DNA of 64,000 nt from Anthopleura xanthogrammica (Eukaryota; Cnidaria; Anthozoa; Actiniaria; Actiniidae). Under the pieces are notes generated by a model. It was not told the DNA's origin, made no database searches, and saw only the letters and a program-made list of their open reading frames with translations. The stretch is from NCBI GenBank assembly GCA_964019055.1, contig OZ025214.1, forward strand, positions 12,674,163 through 12,738,162. The letters are read 5' to 3'. Of this stretch, positions 12,301-24,800 are shown piece by piece (within the stretch, counting starts at the first letter, position 1; each line of letters starts with the position of its first letter). Made by a program: the position numbers and the translations under genes.

Positions 12301-15300
12301 TCATGCACAACTGTTAAACAAAGAAATTGTACTCTAGAGAATGACACGTGGTCTGAAATGGGAAAACATTACACCCAATTTAAGGTAAAAAGGTGTGTGA
12401 CTTGGTGAGGAAATGAAAGCTCGGAGAATTCAATTAATTTAAGAAAAAAATGAACACCATCAGTTGCAATTAATGTGGTGCTGAATCTTGCTGTTTTTTG
12501 TTCTACAGTTATTCTTGATAACAAGCGGAAATTACACGAAACTTTGAAAGAATACGTACAACGTCGTATTGACCCCATGCGTAAGTATTTCACATCTCAC
12601 TTATCTATCTCGTCCGATCCAATCCCACCCATCCCATCCCATCCATCTATCCCATCCATCTATTCAATTTCCATACCATCCCAGCCATCCGTTTTATTCC
12701 ATTCTATCCCATCAATATTTCTCATTCCATTAATTCATTCCTTCCATCTCACCTTTTCATCTAATCCTATCCTATCCAATCCCACCCACCCATCCATCCC
12801 TTTCATTCCATCCCATCCCACACATCCATTTCTTTCCGAAGTCCTGTTACCTTTGAACTGAATTTTAACTGAGTTCCTAATCTCCAATTTCATGATCGAC
12901 TACTCGCATTCACGACATTCATTTTATTGAAATTCAACTGTGAAGTAAGTCGCCAATTATCTGAGTACGCTCTATCCGTCGCCCACGCACCTTCTCAAAC
13001 TTTGAAAAGACATTTAGACAAGACGACGTCTGAGCAAGTGGCTGGATGGTCCTTGAGATGTCACATGACGGTTGGCTGGGGTTGGGTACTTAAATTCACG
13101 TATCATCGTCTCACTCAATGCAACATCGAACCTTTGGTTTAACATGTACCTCGAAAAAAATTTACAGATTGTTTTATCGATTATTTTATTTAGTTCGTTT
13201 GTCTTTCGTTATTTTAGGCGAAGAACCAGGGATCTTCACTGTATTAAACCTGGAACAATCACTGTGTCATGTACTGATGGACAAGGCGCTTATCAACTGT
13301 ATTCTCTTACTCGACAAAGCTGCTATGGAGAAGAAAATAAAGCAAATGAGAGAGGAGCAGATGAGGTTCGACCTCTCAGGTATGTTCGAACTTTATTTAA
13401 CTTGTTATACACCTATTTTTTACTAGTGTTCACGAAAAGAGAAAATCCAGACAAAACTTTTATTCTCGCAAACACTGAGAAAAATGAGGCTGCAGTCACG
13501 AAAGACTAAATAATTACGGCCTTCACTACGATTTTATAAGCTTCTCAAGGAACTTTTTCAGTTAGAAAACTTTGCAAAGATGCAGGTATATTTATGGCTC
13601 AAAGGAAAGTTTGATTGGCTTTTGTTTTCAGACCGGAATTGAAATGAAGGAAAGTTGTTTTTTCTTTCTTTCCCAAAACAATCAAACTGTTATAGGTCTC
13701 AACATTTGGCGGCTGGGAAAAGTTTTAGTTGCAAATAAATTGCAATTCCACCTACTATAGTATAATCGGTCAATAAATTATCAATAGTAATGTCCCTTAT
13801 ATAGGATATGTCGCTAACTAAAGGCCTTTCTGGATTTTATAAATCGTGCTCTTCTTCTGAGTTTCGCATTTTATAACAGTTAAAACTTTTCCAATCGCCA
13901 AATGCTTTTTTTTCTCTCAGACAAACTTGCGTCTTGAAATCAAGTTTCAAAAAAATAAATTGAATCTTCCAACTTCGATAGGAACGCATGGGCTGGTTTG
14001 ACTGTAAGAGCGTAATAGAATCTCTATTACATTATTTAGTTGAATAAACTCTTCACTCTTCACATGATTGTATCCCTCCCTTCCGGTTAGAGCAGGGCGA
14101 ATATTGACATGTCAACAACATTGAGGGTGGAGGTACTTAAATGTTACACATGACTTAAGTGTGGAGCTGTTTACGTACTTAATATGTTCAATAAAAGATA
14201 CCCTGTGTATATTTACTAGTGAAGCATCCCTGACAAAAAAGATGTAGCAGCACTTCGGAATCCAGCTCAATTTTTAGGACAAAACAATAGGTTTCCAATT
14301 CTCAGGAGATTGAAATTTTGTGCTCCAAATTGAGCTGCTTTGACGTCACATTCAAGGGGTCTACACTAAAACATTTGCAGAATTTTTGCCAGGGGAGGGG
14401 CTCTAAGTAATTGAGTTAATTGGCGTTTGTGTTTTAGGAGCGGAATCATCACTCGTGTCATTCCGAAAGAAGTCTTCTGAAGATGGCTCAACTCGAAGCG
14501 ATGGAAGATTGATATCAGTGGATGAAGGCGTCGTGTTAGAAGGATCAGAGAGCACTAACAGCAGAGAAAAGCTAAGTCATCCTTTAGAAAGTTCTAGCCT
14601 TGCAGAAATGGAAGCTGAGAATCGAGCGTTGTGTGAAAAAATGGCTGAGATGAGAAAACGGTTGAATGATTCCGAGAAACATAAGGAATCTTTGAATCGT
14701 AAGTTGTCAGAAATCGAGAAAAAGCTCGAAGAAAATGATGTTTTACCCGAGTTTGCAAGTAATTCTGAACTCGTGGAAAAGTTACAATTTACTGAACAAA
14801 TCAATCAGGAATTGGTTTCTAAAGTTCAAGATTTGGAAGAAAAGTTAAGTAAGAGTAATGGCCAAGATAAGTCGGTGGACAACGGCTCATTATTAAACAG
14901 AATTCGAGATTTGGAAAAGGAATTGAAGGAGCACGAAATTGCAGAAGGCAATGAAGAGATTGTTGTCAACAGAGTTGCAGTTGGACTCGAAGATGCTGTT
15001 TCTGATAGCATGGCTCTGAGGACCAGACTTCGTGAACTTGAAGAAAAACTAAGGTCAAGAAGTAATGATGATCTCTCTGCAAGTCGAGACACGGAAGTTG
15101 ATAATGAAAACACAAGATTAAAGGAGGAACTCAAAGAACTTGAGGAAAACGTTAATGACAGCAACGAAGCAAGAGGATTGCTTGATAAAGAGAGAAAGAT
15201 TCAGGAGGAGTTGATTGAAGAGTTAAGTGGACAACTTAAAACTACACAAGGAAGATGTAGAGACCTAGACGAAAAGGTCAAAATTCTGGAGAGCTGTTTG

Positions 15301-18300
15301 AAGAGATCTGAAGCAAGCAGAATTGAAGAGTCAAACGAAGCGAGGAGAGGAATACAGGAACTCAAAATAAAACTACAAACAGCTGAGCACAAGAATAATC
15401 GTTTTCTTACCAAAGCAGTAGAGTTTGAGGGAAAATTGAAGGAAGTTGGGAAACTGGTTGCTCGTCATAAAGAAAATGAGAGATTTTTGGAAACGAATAT
15501 TGTGAAACTAGAAGCAGAGAATTTACTGCTGAGGAAAGACGGTGATGGTGATGCTTCAATTGAAAGCAAAATTGAAGAAACAAAAAGCAAAAACGTTGAA
15601 GAATCGACAGCAGTGGAAGAGGAGTCACAGACAGCATTGAGAGAAACTATAGTCCAACTCGAGACAGAAATCTTCCTCAAGGATCAGGAAATCCTTTGCC
15701 TCAAAAATGAAGCAGTTGACTTGATGGGTGAAGTTAGTAAACTGGATACTGAATACAACGAACTAGCTGCTCAACGAGTAAAATTAGAAAATGATATGAA
15801 AGAGCAGAGGAATCAAAGAGATGAAATCGAAGGAGAGCTTCAAGGTGTGCTGAGAGAATCTTCGAAGCTACGTTGTGATGTACTGACTTTGATGGATGAG
15901 AACAATGCATTGAGGAATAAGATTGAGAGTACATCAGACGTGTTAAAGACATCTGTGTCGGCAGTTCTGTCAGAGAGGAATCTACTGGAACGTGATTTAC
16001 AGGCTGTTCAAGAACGAGAAATTGAGTTGGGAAAGTTAACTTCGAGTTTTGAAACTAAGAATACAAAATTGCAAAACGATATCGAAGAACGAGAGGCGAC
16101 TGTGAAGAAACTACAACGCGATTTGGATGAATTGTTATCAGAAAAATCGAGACTTAACTTTTCTCTGAGCGAAATGAAGGATGAAAAAGTCAATGCTGTA
16201 GAAGAGAATGAAGCTCTGCAACACGATATGAAAACACTTGAACGAAACCTTTCAACACTACAAGAGAGTTTAACTTACTGTTTGAACGAGAAAGTTGCTT
16301 TAAGAGAGGAAATATCTATCAAAGCGTCTGAGTTAGAGACGTTGAGGACCTACAGTTCGCTGTGCTCGGAGGAGATAAGAGGCATGAAGACACAGATCGA
16401 TTTGTATAAAGAAACAGAAGGGATGTTAAATGGTAGAGTGGATGAGCTTAAAGTCGGCCTGGAAGAATGGAAAAATGAATCTTTAAGAATGAAAGAAGAG
16501 CTTGGGTCAATAGATGATGAAAGAAAATGCCTGGATAATAGAATACATGAAGCGAGCAGAGCTATAGATCGAGTCAAGGAAGAACTCATCTCATTAATGC
16601 ATATTGTACTGAGCTTGCAGAAGGAACTCTTGTGTCTTGTGGAAGGAATTTTAGTCTGTCTTGGGATTGAAGGCAAGCAGTTAGATTTTTCACGCCAGAG
16701 ACTGGTATCCAGTGATTCTGGCTACACATCGACTGCCACAGAAGCATCAAGTGAGAGAAGTAGCGCTGGTAGCGAATCCAATTATGCTGAATCTCTCTCG
16801 AATTGTATTTTAGTACCAGACGAACAGTGCTTAGTCAATCCCTCTGAAATAAGCATTATCAGAGAGAACAAGACTGAAATCTTCCGATTTCAAGAAGAGT
16901 TAAAGATTAAGTTATTGATTATCAAGGATTTTCTGCAGCAGTTTAAAGAAAACGAAGCCCTAGATAGTCTGAAGTCGGAGGCCAGCAACGTTGAATCCCA
17001 GCCAGAAATCTCACAAGAAAACATTGGGGACAAGCTTACGGAATTTCCATATCTCAATAAATCAGAAAGAGAAAAACTAACAAAGTTGCTATCAGTTTTG
17101 AGAAGAGACAATGGCAACGAAGGGTCCGTGTATGATTTGTACTCTAGGCTCGAGGAAAAACTATCTGGCCTGTCCTCGCATCTTGCAACGAAGGAGCTTC
17201 AAATCTGCACTCTTTTGAAAGAGAAGTTGAATCTTCAGAGTGAATTGATGAAGAGCAAGTATGGTATTACGTTGTGTGAGCACTGTTTGAGTGATCCCGA
17301 GAAAGTTAATCAGTCGAATGAACTTTTGAGAGCGAATCTGTTGTCCTATATGGAAGATACGGCGAGGCTGGAGTCGGAGATAATGGAATTTGCTCAATAC
17401 AAGGCGAAGTTGGAGGAAGAATTGAATGAAGTTAGAGAACAGATTACGGAGTTGGAAGATCAGATTATAGACGGACGGGAACGCGAGACTTTACCAAGGT
17501 ATCTTCCTATTTTACCTATCTGTCCCACCCTATTACATTTATTCATCCATCCATCTACCCACCCATCCATCTTTTCATCCATCCATCCATCCAACCCCTA
17601 TCCCATTTGTTTCGTCCCATCTCATCTCATCTCGTCTTATCTCATCCCATCCATTTAACCATCCCATCTATTTTAGTCCCATCTCATCTCATCCCATCCA
17701 TTCGACCATCCGTCCCATCTCATCTTATCTTATCTTATCCCATCCATTCAACCATCCATCCATCCATCCATCCATGACAATTATCCATGACATCCATCCA
17801 TTCACCCATCCATCCATCCATCCTTCCATCCATCCACCCAACCATCCATCCATCTATTCAATTCATCCATGCCATCCATCCATCTATCCCATCCATCCAT
17901 CTATCCCATCTATCCTATCCATCCATCCTATCCATCCATCCATCTATCCTATCCATCCATCTATCCCATCCATCCATCCATCCATCCATCCATCCATCCA
18001 TCCATCCATCCATCCATCCATCCATCCATCCATCCATCCATCCATCCATCCATCCATCCATCCATCCATCCATCCATCCATCCATCCATCCATCCATCAA
18101 TCCATCCATCCATCCATCCATCTTTCCCATCCATCCATCCATCCATCCATCCATCCATCCATTCATCTATTATATCTTTCATACATTCATTCTTTTTTTC
18201 AATATTGTATTTTATTTCGTTCAATTCGTAGAATGGACGTGAAAGAAGAACCCTCAATACGAGCGAGTACCGAATCATCCATCGACTCCACGACTGGTTC

Positions 18301-18868
18301 AGATACAACTGATACCAGCGAGAGAAAAACCAAACCAGAAAAACGTGTAACATTTGACAAGATGGTAGTTGAGCCAAAACAGACCTCGTGCTTACGCAAA
18401 CGAAAACATAGAGACATCAAGACCACTGAACCATCATCACGAGAAACACAACTCGGGAAATCAAGAACAGGAGCAGAAAAGATCGATGATAGCAAAAATT
18501 TCAGTTTCGATGAAGTGGATCTATGTGCACTCTTAGAATCTATCCCCATCGAACCTATCCCGGAAGTAAAACCGAAGGTAGAAGACAAAGAAGTCGTTGA
18601 AATCGTGAACCGGCTTTCTGCGTATGAGAACATGTCATTCGATGATAAGGTGAAATTCGTCGTCGAACGACAAAACAGCGAGGACAGCTCGGAAAATCCC
18701 GACAGAAATCCGAATCAGAATTCGTATGTGGTTCGCTACAGTGGCGAAGGTTCGAATTGTAAAATGTGCGGATTGATGAAGAAGAAGAAAACTAAAGAAT
18801 CAAATTCGACGAAGAAAACCGACGAAAAGAAGGAAAGAAAGACGAAATATGCTTCTCACAGTCTGTAA
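6392..18868 (+). CDS. Large coiled-coil protein (possibly MCC/USHBP1-like), 5' end incomplete
   Basis: Eight exons join in phase: 6392-6477, 10380-10652, 11210-11297, 11880-12032, 12509-12580, 13218-13379, 14438-17498 and 18232-18868, giving 1509 residues plus stop; the start codon was not found. Residues 1-277 are helical and partly hydrophobic ([33 protein letters not shown]). The 3-kb exon (residues about 278-1298) is a long Glu/Lys/Leu coiled coil, interrupted near residue 1035 by a Ser-rich linker with DSGYTS, then more coiled coil with CEHC. The last exon is acidic then Lys-rich, with CKMC near the end. It is probably a scaffold or centrosome/cytoskeleton-type protein. The order of N-terminal helices and coiled coils weakly recalls MCC (mutated in colorectal cancers), but long coiled coils mislead, so the family is unproven. 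The exon chain is well supported by phase. Confidence 0.75.
6725..6930. repeat. TTCGAT/ATCGAA-rich cluster
   Basis: About 200 bp, inside an intron, containing roughly eight copies of TTCGAT or its complement ATCGAA, with loosely inverted halves (ATCGAATTCAATCAAACG on the left, CGATTTCGTTTGATTGATC on the right). It could be a degenerate palindromic element. No coding potential. Confidence 0.5.
7498..8911. repeat. 57-bp minisatellite, array 1 (about 25 units)
   Basis: Tandem units of 57 bp, each containing CTCTGGGCTGATCTAAGTC, GGGCATGGCTAACTCACAG and a variable dinucleotide before AACCCTGAAAC (AG, TG or CA). Outer units at the left edge are diverged. Some units lack CT (GCTGATTAAG) and recur at regular steps, a sign of higher-order repeat structure. 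It lies in the intron 6478-10379. The same unit occurs once inside a SINE at 29886. Confidence 0.95.
10166..10300. mobile_element. MITE family A, copy 2 (best preserved)
   Basis: 135 bp with ends TAGACCCCTTGCACG and CGTGCTGCAAGGGGTCTA. Inner arms CAGCTCAATTTGGAGGA and TCCTCTAAATTGAGCTG pair, so the whole element can fold as a hairpin. It lies about 80 bp before the exon at 10380. Confidence 0.85.
10686..11184. repeat. 57-bp minisatellite, array 2 (about 9 units)
   Basis: Same 57-bp unit and orientation as array 1. It occupies nearly the whole intron 10653-11209, beginning about 33 bp after the donor and ending about 25 bp before the acceptor's exon. Units here mostly carry the CA variant, and the last few change from GGGCATGG to GGGCACGG and from CTCTGGG to CTCAGGG. 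Confidence 0.95.
11391..11545. mobile_element. MITE family C, copy 1 (partly truncated)
   Basis: Left arm TACCTTGAGCGTAATGTTTT...CACCACGTGTCATTC; right arm GAATGACACGTGGTCTGAAA. Inner TTTCTTTGTTTAAC is shared with copy 2. A further loose arm (AAGGGAATGACGCGTGG) lies at about 11688-11706. Confidence 0.7.
11717..11848. mobile_element. Dispersed element D, copy 1
   Basis: About 130 bp that recurs at 57523-57775 (CAACTCAAAGTCAACCAATC, TTTTGATTAACATTTCCCA, GCTAACCAAAAATAGT, CATAATTCC). In the second copy the element is longer because of an internal stretch of extra sequence. No ends defined. Confidence 0.6.
12202..12387. mobile_element. MITE family C, copy 2 (complete)
   Basis: About 186 bp with long arms: TTACCTTGGGTGTAATGTTT / ACATTACACCC...TTAAGGTAA, followed inside by TTTCAGACCACGTGTC and GACACGTGGTCTGAAA. 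Lies in the intron 12033-12508. A third, interrupted copy appears at 47940-48571. Confidence 0.8.
12602..12835. repeat. Degenerate CATCC/CATC repeat
   Basis: C/T/A-rich stretch built from imperfect CATCC and CATC units, in the intron 12581-13217 of the coiled-coil gene. Open in one frame only through composition. Confidence 0.85.
14243..14364. mobile_element. MITE family A, copy 3
   Basis: Left end degraded (GATGTAGCAGCACTTCGGAA), right end TTCAAGGGGTCTA. The core CCAATTCTCAGGAGATTGA and both GAGCTGC arms are kept. Located about 70 bp before the 3-kb exon. Confidence 0.75.
17520..18172. repeat. (CATC)n-type satellite in last intron
   Basis: A degenerate CATCC/CATC flank leads into a near-perfect run of CATC between about 17965 and 18120. 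It fills most of the intron 17499-18231 of the coiled-coil gene. The run is open in all + frames and in the frame that leads into the last exon, which is an effect of the 4-bp period and no evidence of coding. Confidence 0.95.
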
Positions 18869-21800
18869 AAATAGAATTATATAATTATTATTATTCAAAC
18901 TTATAACAAAAAACTGAGGAATATATATCTATATATATAAAGTGAAGGTATATTAAGTTATTATATTGAAGAAATTTATATAATTCCCGAAATTTTCGAG
19001 ATTTATTTTGTTGCAGTTCTATTGTTTTGTTTCGGTAATTTTGCTTTATTTATTACTTTTTCCACAAATTTTGCCCCAAAACAAGGTTCGTGTTTCATGA
19101 AGGCGTTAGTTAAGTGTTTAAAGAAATTGTTTGTAACAATCAGTTGATGATTGTTTGTAAATATAAAGAAATTAACTGCTTTGCATTTTGTATTATCCGT
19201 TAATCGCAACTCATTAGAGCCGGAAAAGACCACTAAATACAACGAGATTCACTTAAGACTAAATCTTAAACCTGTTTTCAGTAAGAAGAAATCGTAAAAA
19301 TATTCACGATTTGTCAAAAAAAAATAATTTCATTGAAATAGTGAAGTAAGATGATTTTTACGAAAATCTTCTTTTATTCCATTGCAAACAAGCTAAAATT
19401 TTGAATTTTTGTTAGTGTTTTCTCTCTTCGAGTTCAATTAGTCGTGCCAGAAGCCGTGTTAGTTCTTATTGTTTGTATTTTCATCTATTCAAATCTTTTT
19501 CCTTACTAACTTCTTCAAATAGCAAATATTCGAAATTTCAAGGTTTGCTTCCAGAAAATCGTCAAGAATATATATTAATTATCGTGGTGTAAACGTTCAC
19601 ACAAAAGCAATGTTCCAGATTGTTCTATATTATTTTCGAAATTCCTTAGAAAATATAAAAATATTAATAACATCGTTTAGCACAAGAAAATTATAATTGA
19701 CGATAATGATCTTACTTCCTTTAAAGTTGCTCGGCGAAAACTACAACTCCTGGACATTGTAAATATTAGAATATTCTATCCACGTTCGAACCTGTTCAAC
19801 ATTATTAAATCCATATTAAAGAAATATCGATAATATTAATTACAAATAATTATCAAATTTTGTAAAATTATTGATCACATACAGCTTGTTTATTATATAA
19901 AAAGTTTAGAAAAAAAATGATGAAAGTGTTAAATTTAAATATAACAGATTCACATACAGCTGGTAGTTAAGATAAATTAAAAAAATTCATGATATTTTTC
20001 CCGAAATTCAAATGTATTCTTTACACAATGTTGTAGATAACTCATCATATCTTCATGGTATTTAAAATACGTATTTTTTGCGATAGTTTTTCCACTAAAC
20101 TCTTAGAATATGATTTCTGAATTACTTAAAAAAGCTAAAGTTCTGGAAATAGTTTCATAACTGTAATTTTTGAATTTTCAAATGGAACTCGGAAAAATAT
20201 ACATATCTTTACAACTAGGTCATCTAAAAAGTAAAAAAATCATAAAATAAATTGACTGAACTTCCTCAAAAACAATAATTTCAAAAGACTACCTCAGAAC
20301 AAAAAGACAGAGTTTGTCGTGCAAAAAAGAAATTTGCCAAAATGGAATTTCAAAGAAATTTAATTTAAACTCATCTTAATTGGAAAAAAGATACTCTAGA
20401 ATAAACTATACAGCACAGTAAAAGTGTCGGAGAACATTGAAAGATCAAACAAAAATTTCATTTTTTTCTTCTTTTTTTCCCCCTTCAAATCCTATTTTAA
20501 TTTATTAATGTTGTCTACGTTTTCCCATTTCTGTTCAACCAAATTTCATTAGTTATTCCCGACACAATACATGACTTAATATTTCGAATTTATTATTCAA
20601 AATAGTTATCAGCATGCGAAAACCAGGAATTTATTTACTTGTTTAAATTCATAATGTTTGCATACAGCATTATGAAGAAAAAATACAGATTCTACGATTC
20701 TTGCTTATCTTCTCTAGTATACAGTGCAGTTTGTGTCTGGAATTCTTTTCCAAAGAAAACCGTGCTAGAAAAGTTTGATGAAGTTGTGATATGCGGAGTA
20801 GTTTGTTGTAAAACGTGCCTGGCAATGGTGTGGGTCAGTTCCACACGTTTTGAGCATGTTTGCAAGTTTACCCATGGCGCATTAATATTTGATTGTAAAA
20901 CTTGTTTCGCCATGATGTATGTACAGATTGCACTGTCTAGCAGGGCTGTCATCGAGAAATGAAGACAGTTACTCAGACATAGGATATAAAATATTAATAT
21001 ATAGGAAGTATGTAAAAAATGAATAAAAAACCACGTATACATGTTCATATGACATAACTAACAGATGTTGTCCTTTATCAACTGTTTTTTCCTTTCCCAC
21101 CTCATGCAGTTCTGTTCTGTTCTGTCCCCTCCCCTTCCCTTCTCTTTTGTTTGGCCTTTCAAAACCCACACCATTTCCAACAACACCAAACTCGACCTGC
21201 TTCTATTTAGCAACTACGCAAGCGCAAATGCTATTTCAAGGTTCGTTAACTCCTTTGTTTCTGCTTGTGTCGCCAGTAAAATACAGACTTACTTTATATA
21301 ATTAGAACAATATATAGTTCGTCTTTGTACTTAATTTAGATTAATTTAGTTGATTTATTGCGATAACAATGCTTTTTTTCCCTTTGTCTTACTTCCTTCA
21401 AAAACATCGTAGGAGCTCAAGCGCAGCACTTCTTTCAAGCCATCTAACTCGACAACGCACGGACAGAAAGGTACAGTAATAAAAATCTATCTTCGTTCAT
21501 TTGCTTCTGGGGCTCAAAATTTTTTCTGCGCTCCCCGCTTTTGTATGTCAACTTTCATTCCTTTTTTTATTTATTTTTTTCTTATTTAGATATTTTAAAA
21601 ATATTCTTAAAAAATTGATATTTTTTCCAATACGTTATAAATTTTGATTAAAAAAATATTACATTAATTTCCTCAAGTTATGGTTACTTCTCATAATTTC
21701 AAATTTAATTTTAAATAAATACGATAATTCAACATTTTTGATTTTAAATCAATGGCCAAAATGTTCCGAAATTGTTAGAAAGAAAGTTTAGTTGGATATT

Positions 21801-24690
21801 ATAATTATTCTAGCGACCAACATCGTGCAAATCTTGAGAATTTCTTATCTACGAGTGGTAACTTGTTATATCTTCGCCGCTTCACAAAAACAAATTGAGT
21901 CCTCTACGCTCTTGAACTGTTCGACTTCTAACAGAGGTTGTAACATAACAAGAAATATTCGATTATTGATTTATCGCCAGAGAATTCGAACAAATAAAAT
22001 AATTGTAATAGTTTCTAGTTGAAATTATTTTTTATTTTTTTGTCTAGCTTCCAGCTGCTTCGTTCGTTCTTTTTCTTTTTTTATAATTTTACTTTTTTTA
22101 TTTTAATTTCTTTAATCTAGTTCAATTTTATGTAACTTTTGAGTTTAGCTCTCATCTGCAGCTTCTTTCTTTCTTTATCTCTCTTCTTTTTCTTATTATT
22201 ACTGTTTTTATTTTTATTTTTATATTTTTTTACTTTATATATATTTTTTATTTTTTTATTTTTTGTTTCTTTCGCTGGCTTTTTCTTCCCTCTCTTCCTT
22301 TCTCTGGTTTTTTCTTTTCCTTTTAAAACAAGTATTGCTACTGAAACCATAAATATTTTTTTTATAATTTTTGCTTCATGAATCAGCAATAATTTGAATG
22401 AACCCGGAAATGGAATACACATTAAGAGATTTTTAGTGTGCTTAAAAGTGCTTGAGTCAAACACTACACGTTTTTCTCTATTTCAAATGAAACTCCATTA
22501 GCTTAGAAGAGTAGTTTTAAGTAGTAGTTACCAAATAATGGAGCATTAGGAAAAACACACACATTTGAACATGTACTTCTTAAAGGAGTGTTTAAGGATT
22601 ACTAAGCATGAAATTCAAATTTCGATTTCTGTTTTAAAGAATTCAAATTGTAATAAAATATCAAAATTATTTTTGCTTCTTTGAAAGATTTCTTTACTTT
22701 ATTCTATCTTTTTTTTCCATGGTTTTAGCATGTGTTCGCTACAATCGTTGGTATTAAGGACGTTCGCGGGCAAATTCGCCAGTTGATATAACAATATAAA
22801 AAACACACAAAAAACAGGGGTTCACCGTGCAATTCTGCGTGTAAAATGACTTTAAATTCGAACATTTCGGCACCTATCGTGAACTACGTGAGTCTTCAAA
22901 TATAGTTTTAAAAAATCACAAATTATAGGGAAAAAGGCATTAGAATGTGTTTGTAACTAATAATCTGTTTTCAAAATGGTTCTTTTCTATGAGGCATTAA
23001 AACTAACACTCTTTTGAAGGAAAAACAAAGTACGTCTCGAACAAAACTGTCGCTTTTTGTCGTTTTCGCGGGTCGAGATGAATTTCCGAAGAAAGATAGA
23101 TGACGCCCAATAATCGATTGCCAAAGTAATCATAATTGATAAAAATACGAAACAAAAGCACATCCGAGAAAATATTTTCTAAAGCATTAAGATGAATTGT
23201 TTCTTAGCCTAGTCCATTAAAAGGTGAGATAAAATAAGACCAATATCTCGGAAGGATGTCTTGATTGAAAAGCGTTAGTGTTCATTCACAAGATTCAGTT
23301 CTGAGCAACATCTGGTGCTCGTTCGTATTGCGAAACTTCGTACCTTAAAAAATGGCCGTCAATCGCTGGTTCTGTGAACAAGGGGAAGTGAAATTCTTCC
23401 AGGTTTCTCCGGTTTTCCCCCCAGCAAAAACCAACTTCTAAATTCCATTTGGAATGCAGTTGCAGAAGAGCCACTCTGTGGAATCCACTGTTACATAAAT
23501 TACAATATTTTTAAAATATAAATATAAGCTGAGGAAGCCTCGAAAGTTTCCAATATTTAAGTGTCGAACTGAACGATATAAGAAAATATTTATATCTTAT
23601 ACTGCGTTAGTAAATAGGACTAACTAGTATAATTGAAATACACTATAATGTGATCATCTTTATTATCTTTTTAACTGAAATTTTATAGATATCATATTTA
23701 TGTAAATTCAAGGGGGAAAATTCATAGTTTTTAAAGACTGATTTTGAATGCGATTGTAATCATTTTGTAAAAGAAATAAATAGTTTATGAAAAAAAAAAA
23801 GAGAAATAAAGTATCCCAAAGACGGTGTGAATTTCTAATGGTTCAACTCAACACCTGCGAAGAAACCATTAGCTAATCAGAATACGTTATTTTCAGCATA
23901 TGTTATTTCGTTTTTTCCAAGTATCGATTAGGCCACCGCCATCTTTCAACATAAGAAAATTACGGCTTTAGAGTATTTCTGCGAATTACTCAAAATCAAA
24001 CAGATTGATTTTTTTTTAAATAGTAAGAACTGTTCTGCAATATTATGAAGTTTATGATGTTGTTAACCGCTTGTCCAGGTCTCATCGTGTTTTAGAGTTA
24101 TTCTACAAAAAGTAATTTCGGCCATATTTGTTTATCGTTGCCAAGGTAACGCCAATCAAGCTGAAATTGACATCAATCCAAACTTTCATCCAAGTATTAT
24201 CACTGGTCCAATAACCAAGTATATAGGTGTAAGTTTAGACTATAAATAAGCCAAATGAAAATGAAAGGTATGGTCTGAAGAATACTATAGGGAGCCACCT
24301 TAATGGATAAATTCGCCGCTAAGTGAATAGGTCAGAAAGGACAGAGCATAAATACATAGCTATTAAACAAGTTCAAGTCCTTACGTTTGAAAGGTATGCT
24401 AGCTATACGTAGTTGTAGTTCGGGTACACATGCTTTGCTTTGCTTTGCTTTCTTTTCTAATCGCTAAATACCTTTGTAATGTATAGAAAAATAATAACGG
24501 TAGAGAAAAAATGCAGTACATAGATGTCGTGTTTGCCATATTTCAACCAGTTACAGAAACTCGGAAAATTAGATAGTAAAGCTCGCTTTAGAATAGTCCT
24601 CCATTACTTTGAATTCGTCGTGCAATTTTACAGAACATCCACATATGACAAAATTACTTAGGCAACCTTTCCTTTGATAAAGGAAGTCCA
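18869..24690. other. AT-rich intergenic interval
   Basis: About 5.8 kb with no exon-like segment I can support. It presumably includes the 3' UTR of the coiled-coil gene near 18870-19000. T-rich and TTTTC-rich tracts occur at 20460-20490 and 22040-22340, and a SINE-tail-like piece (CCAGGTTTCTCCGGTTTTCC) at about 23400-23420. Short open stretches here have neither conserved-looking composition nor splice context. Confidence 0.6.
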
Positions 24691-24694
24691 AAAG

Positions 24695-24701
24695 TATAAA
24701 A
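24695..24701 (+). promoter_or_regulatory. TATA box candidate of the GABA-B receptor gene
   Basis: TATAAAA about 100 bp upstream of the ATG at 24801, which would place initiation near 24725-24730 and give a 5' UTR of about 70 nt. In AT-rich DNA such a match has limited weight. Confidence 0.4.
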
Positions 24702-24800
24702 CCACAGGGATCCCGCGCGAACGATAACATACAGCCAACCTATCTACAAAGTCCAAATCTTGCCATACTAATTATTTCCATATTTTTTTACTGACACAGA

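Noticed and set aside
17774..18242. Ile-His-Pro-Ser repeat protein over the CATC array
   Set aside because: All three + frames are open through the 4-bp period. The last exon of the coiled-coil gene joins precisely at 18232 in phase, which marks this as intron.
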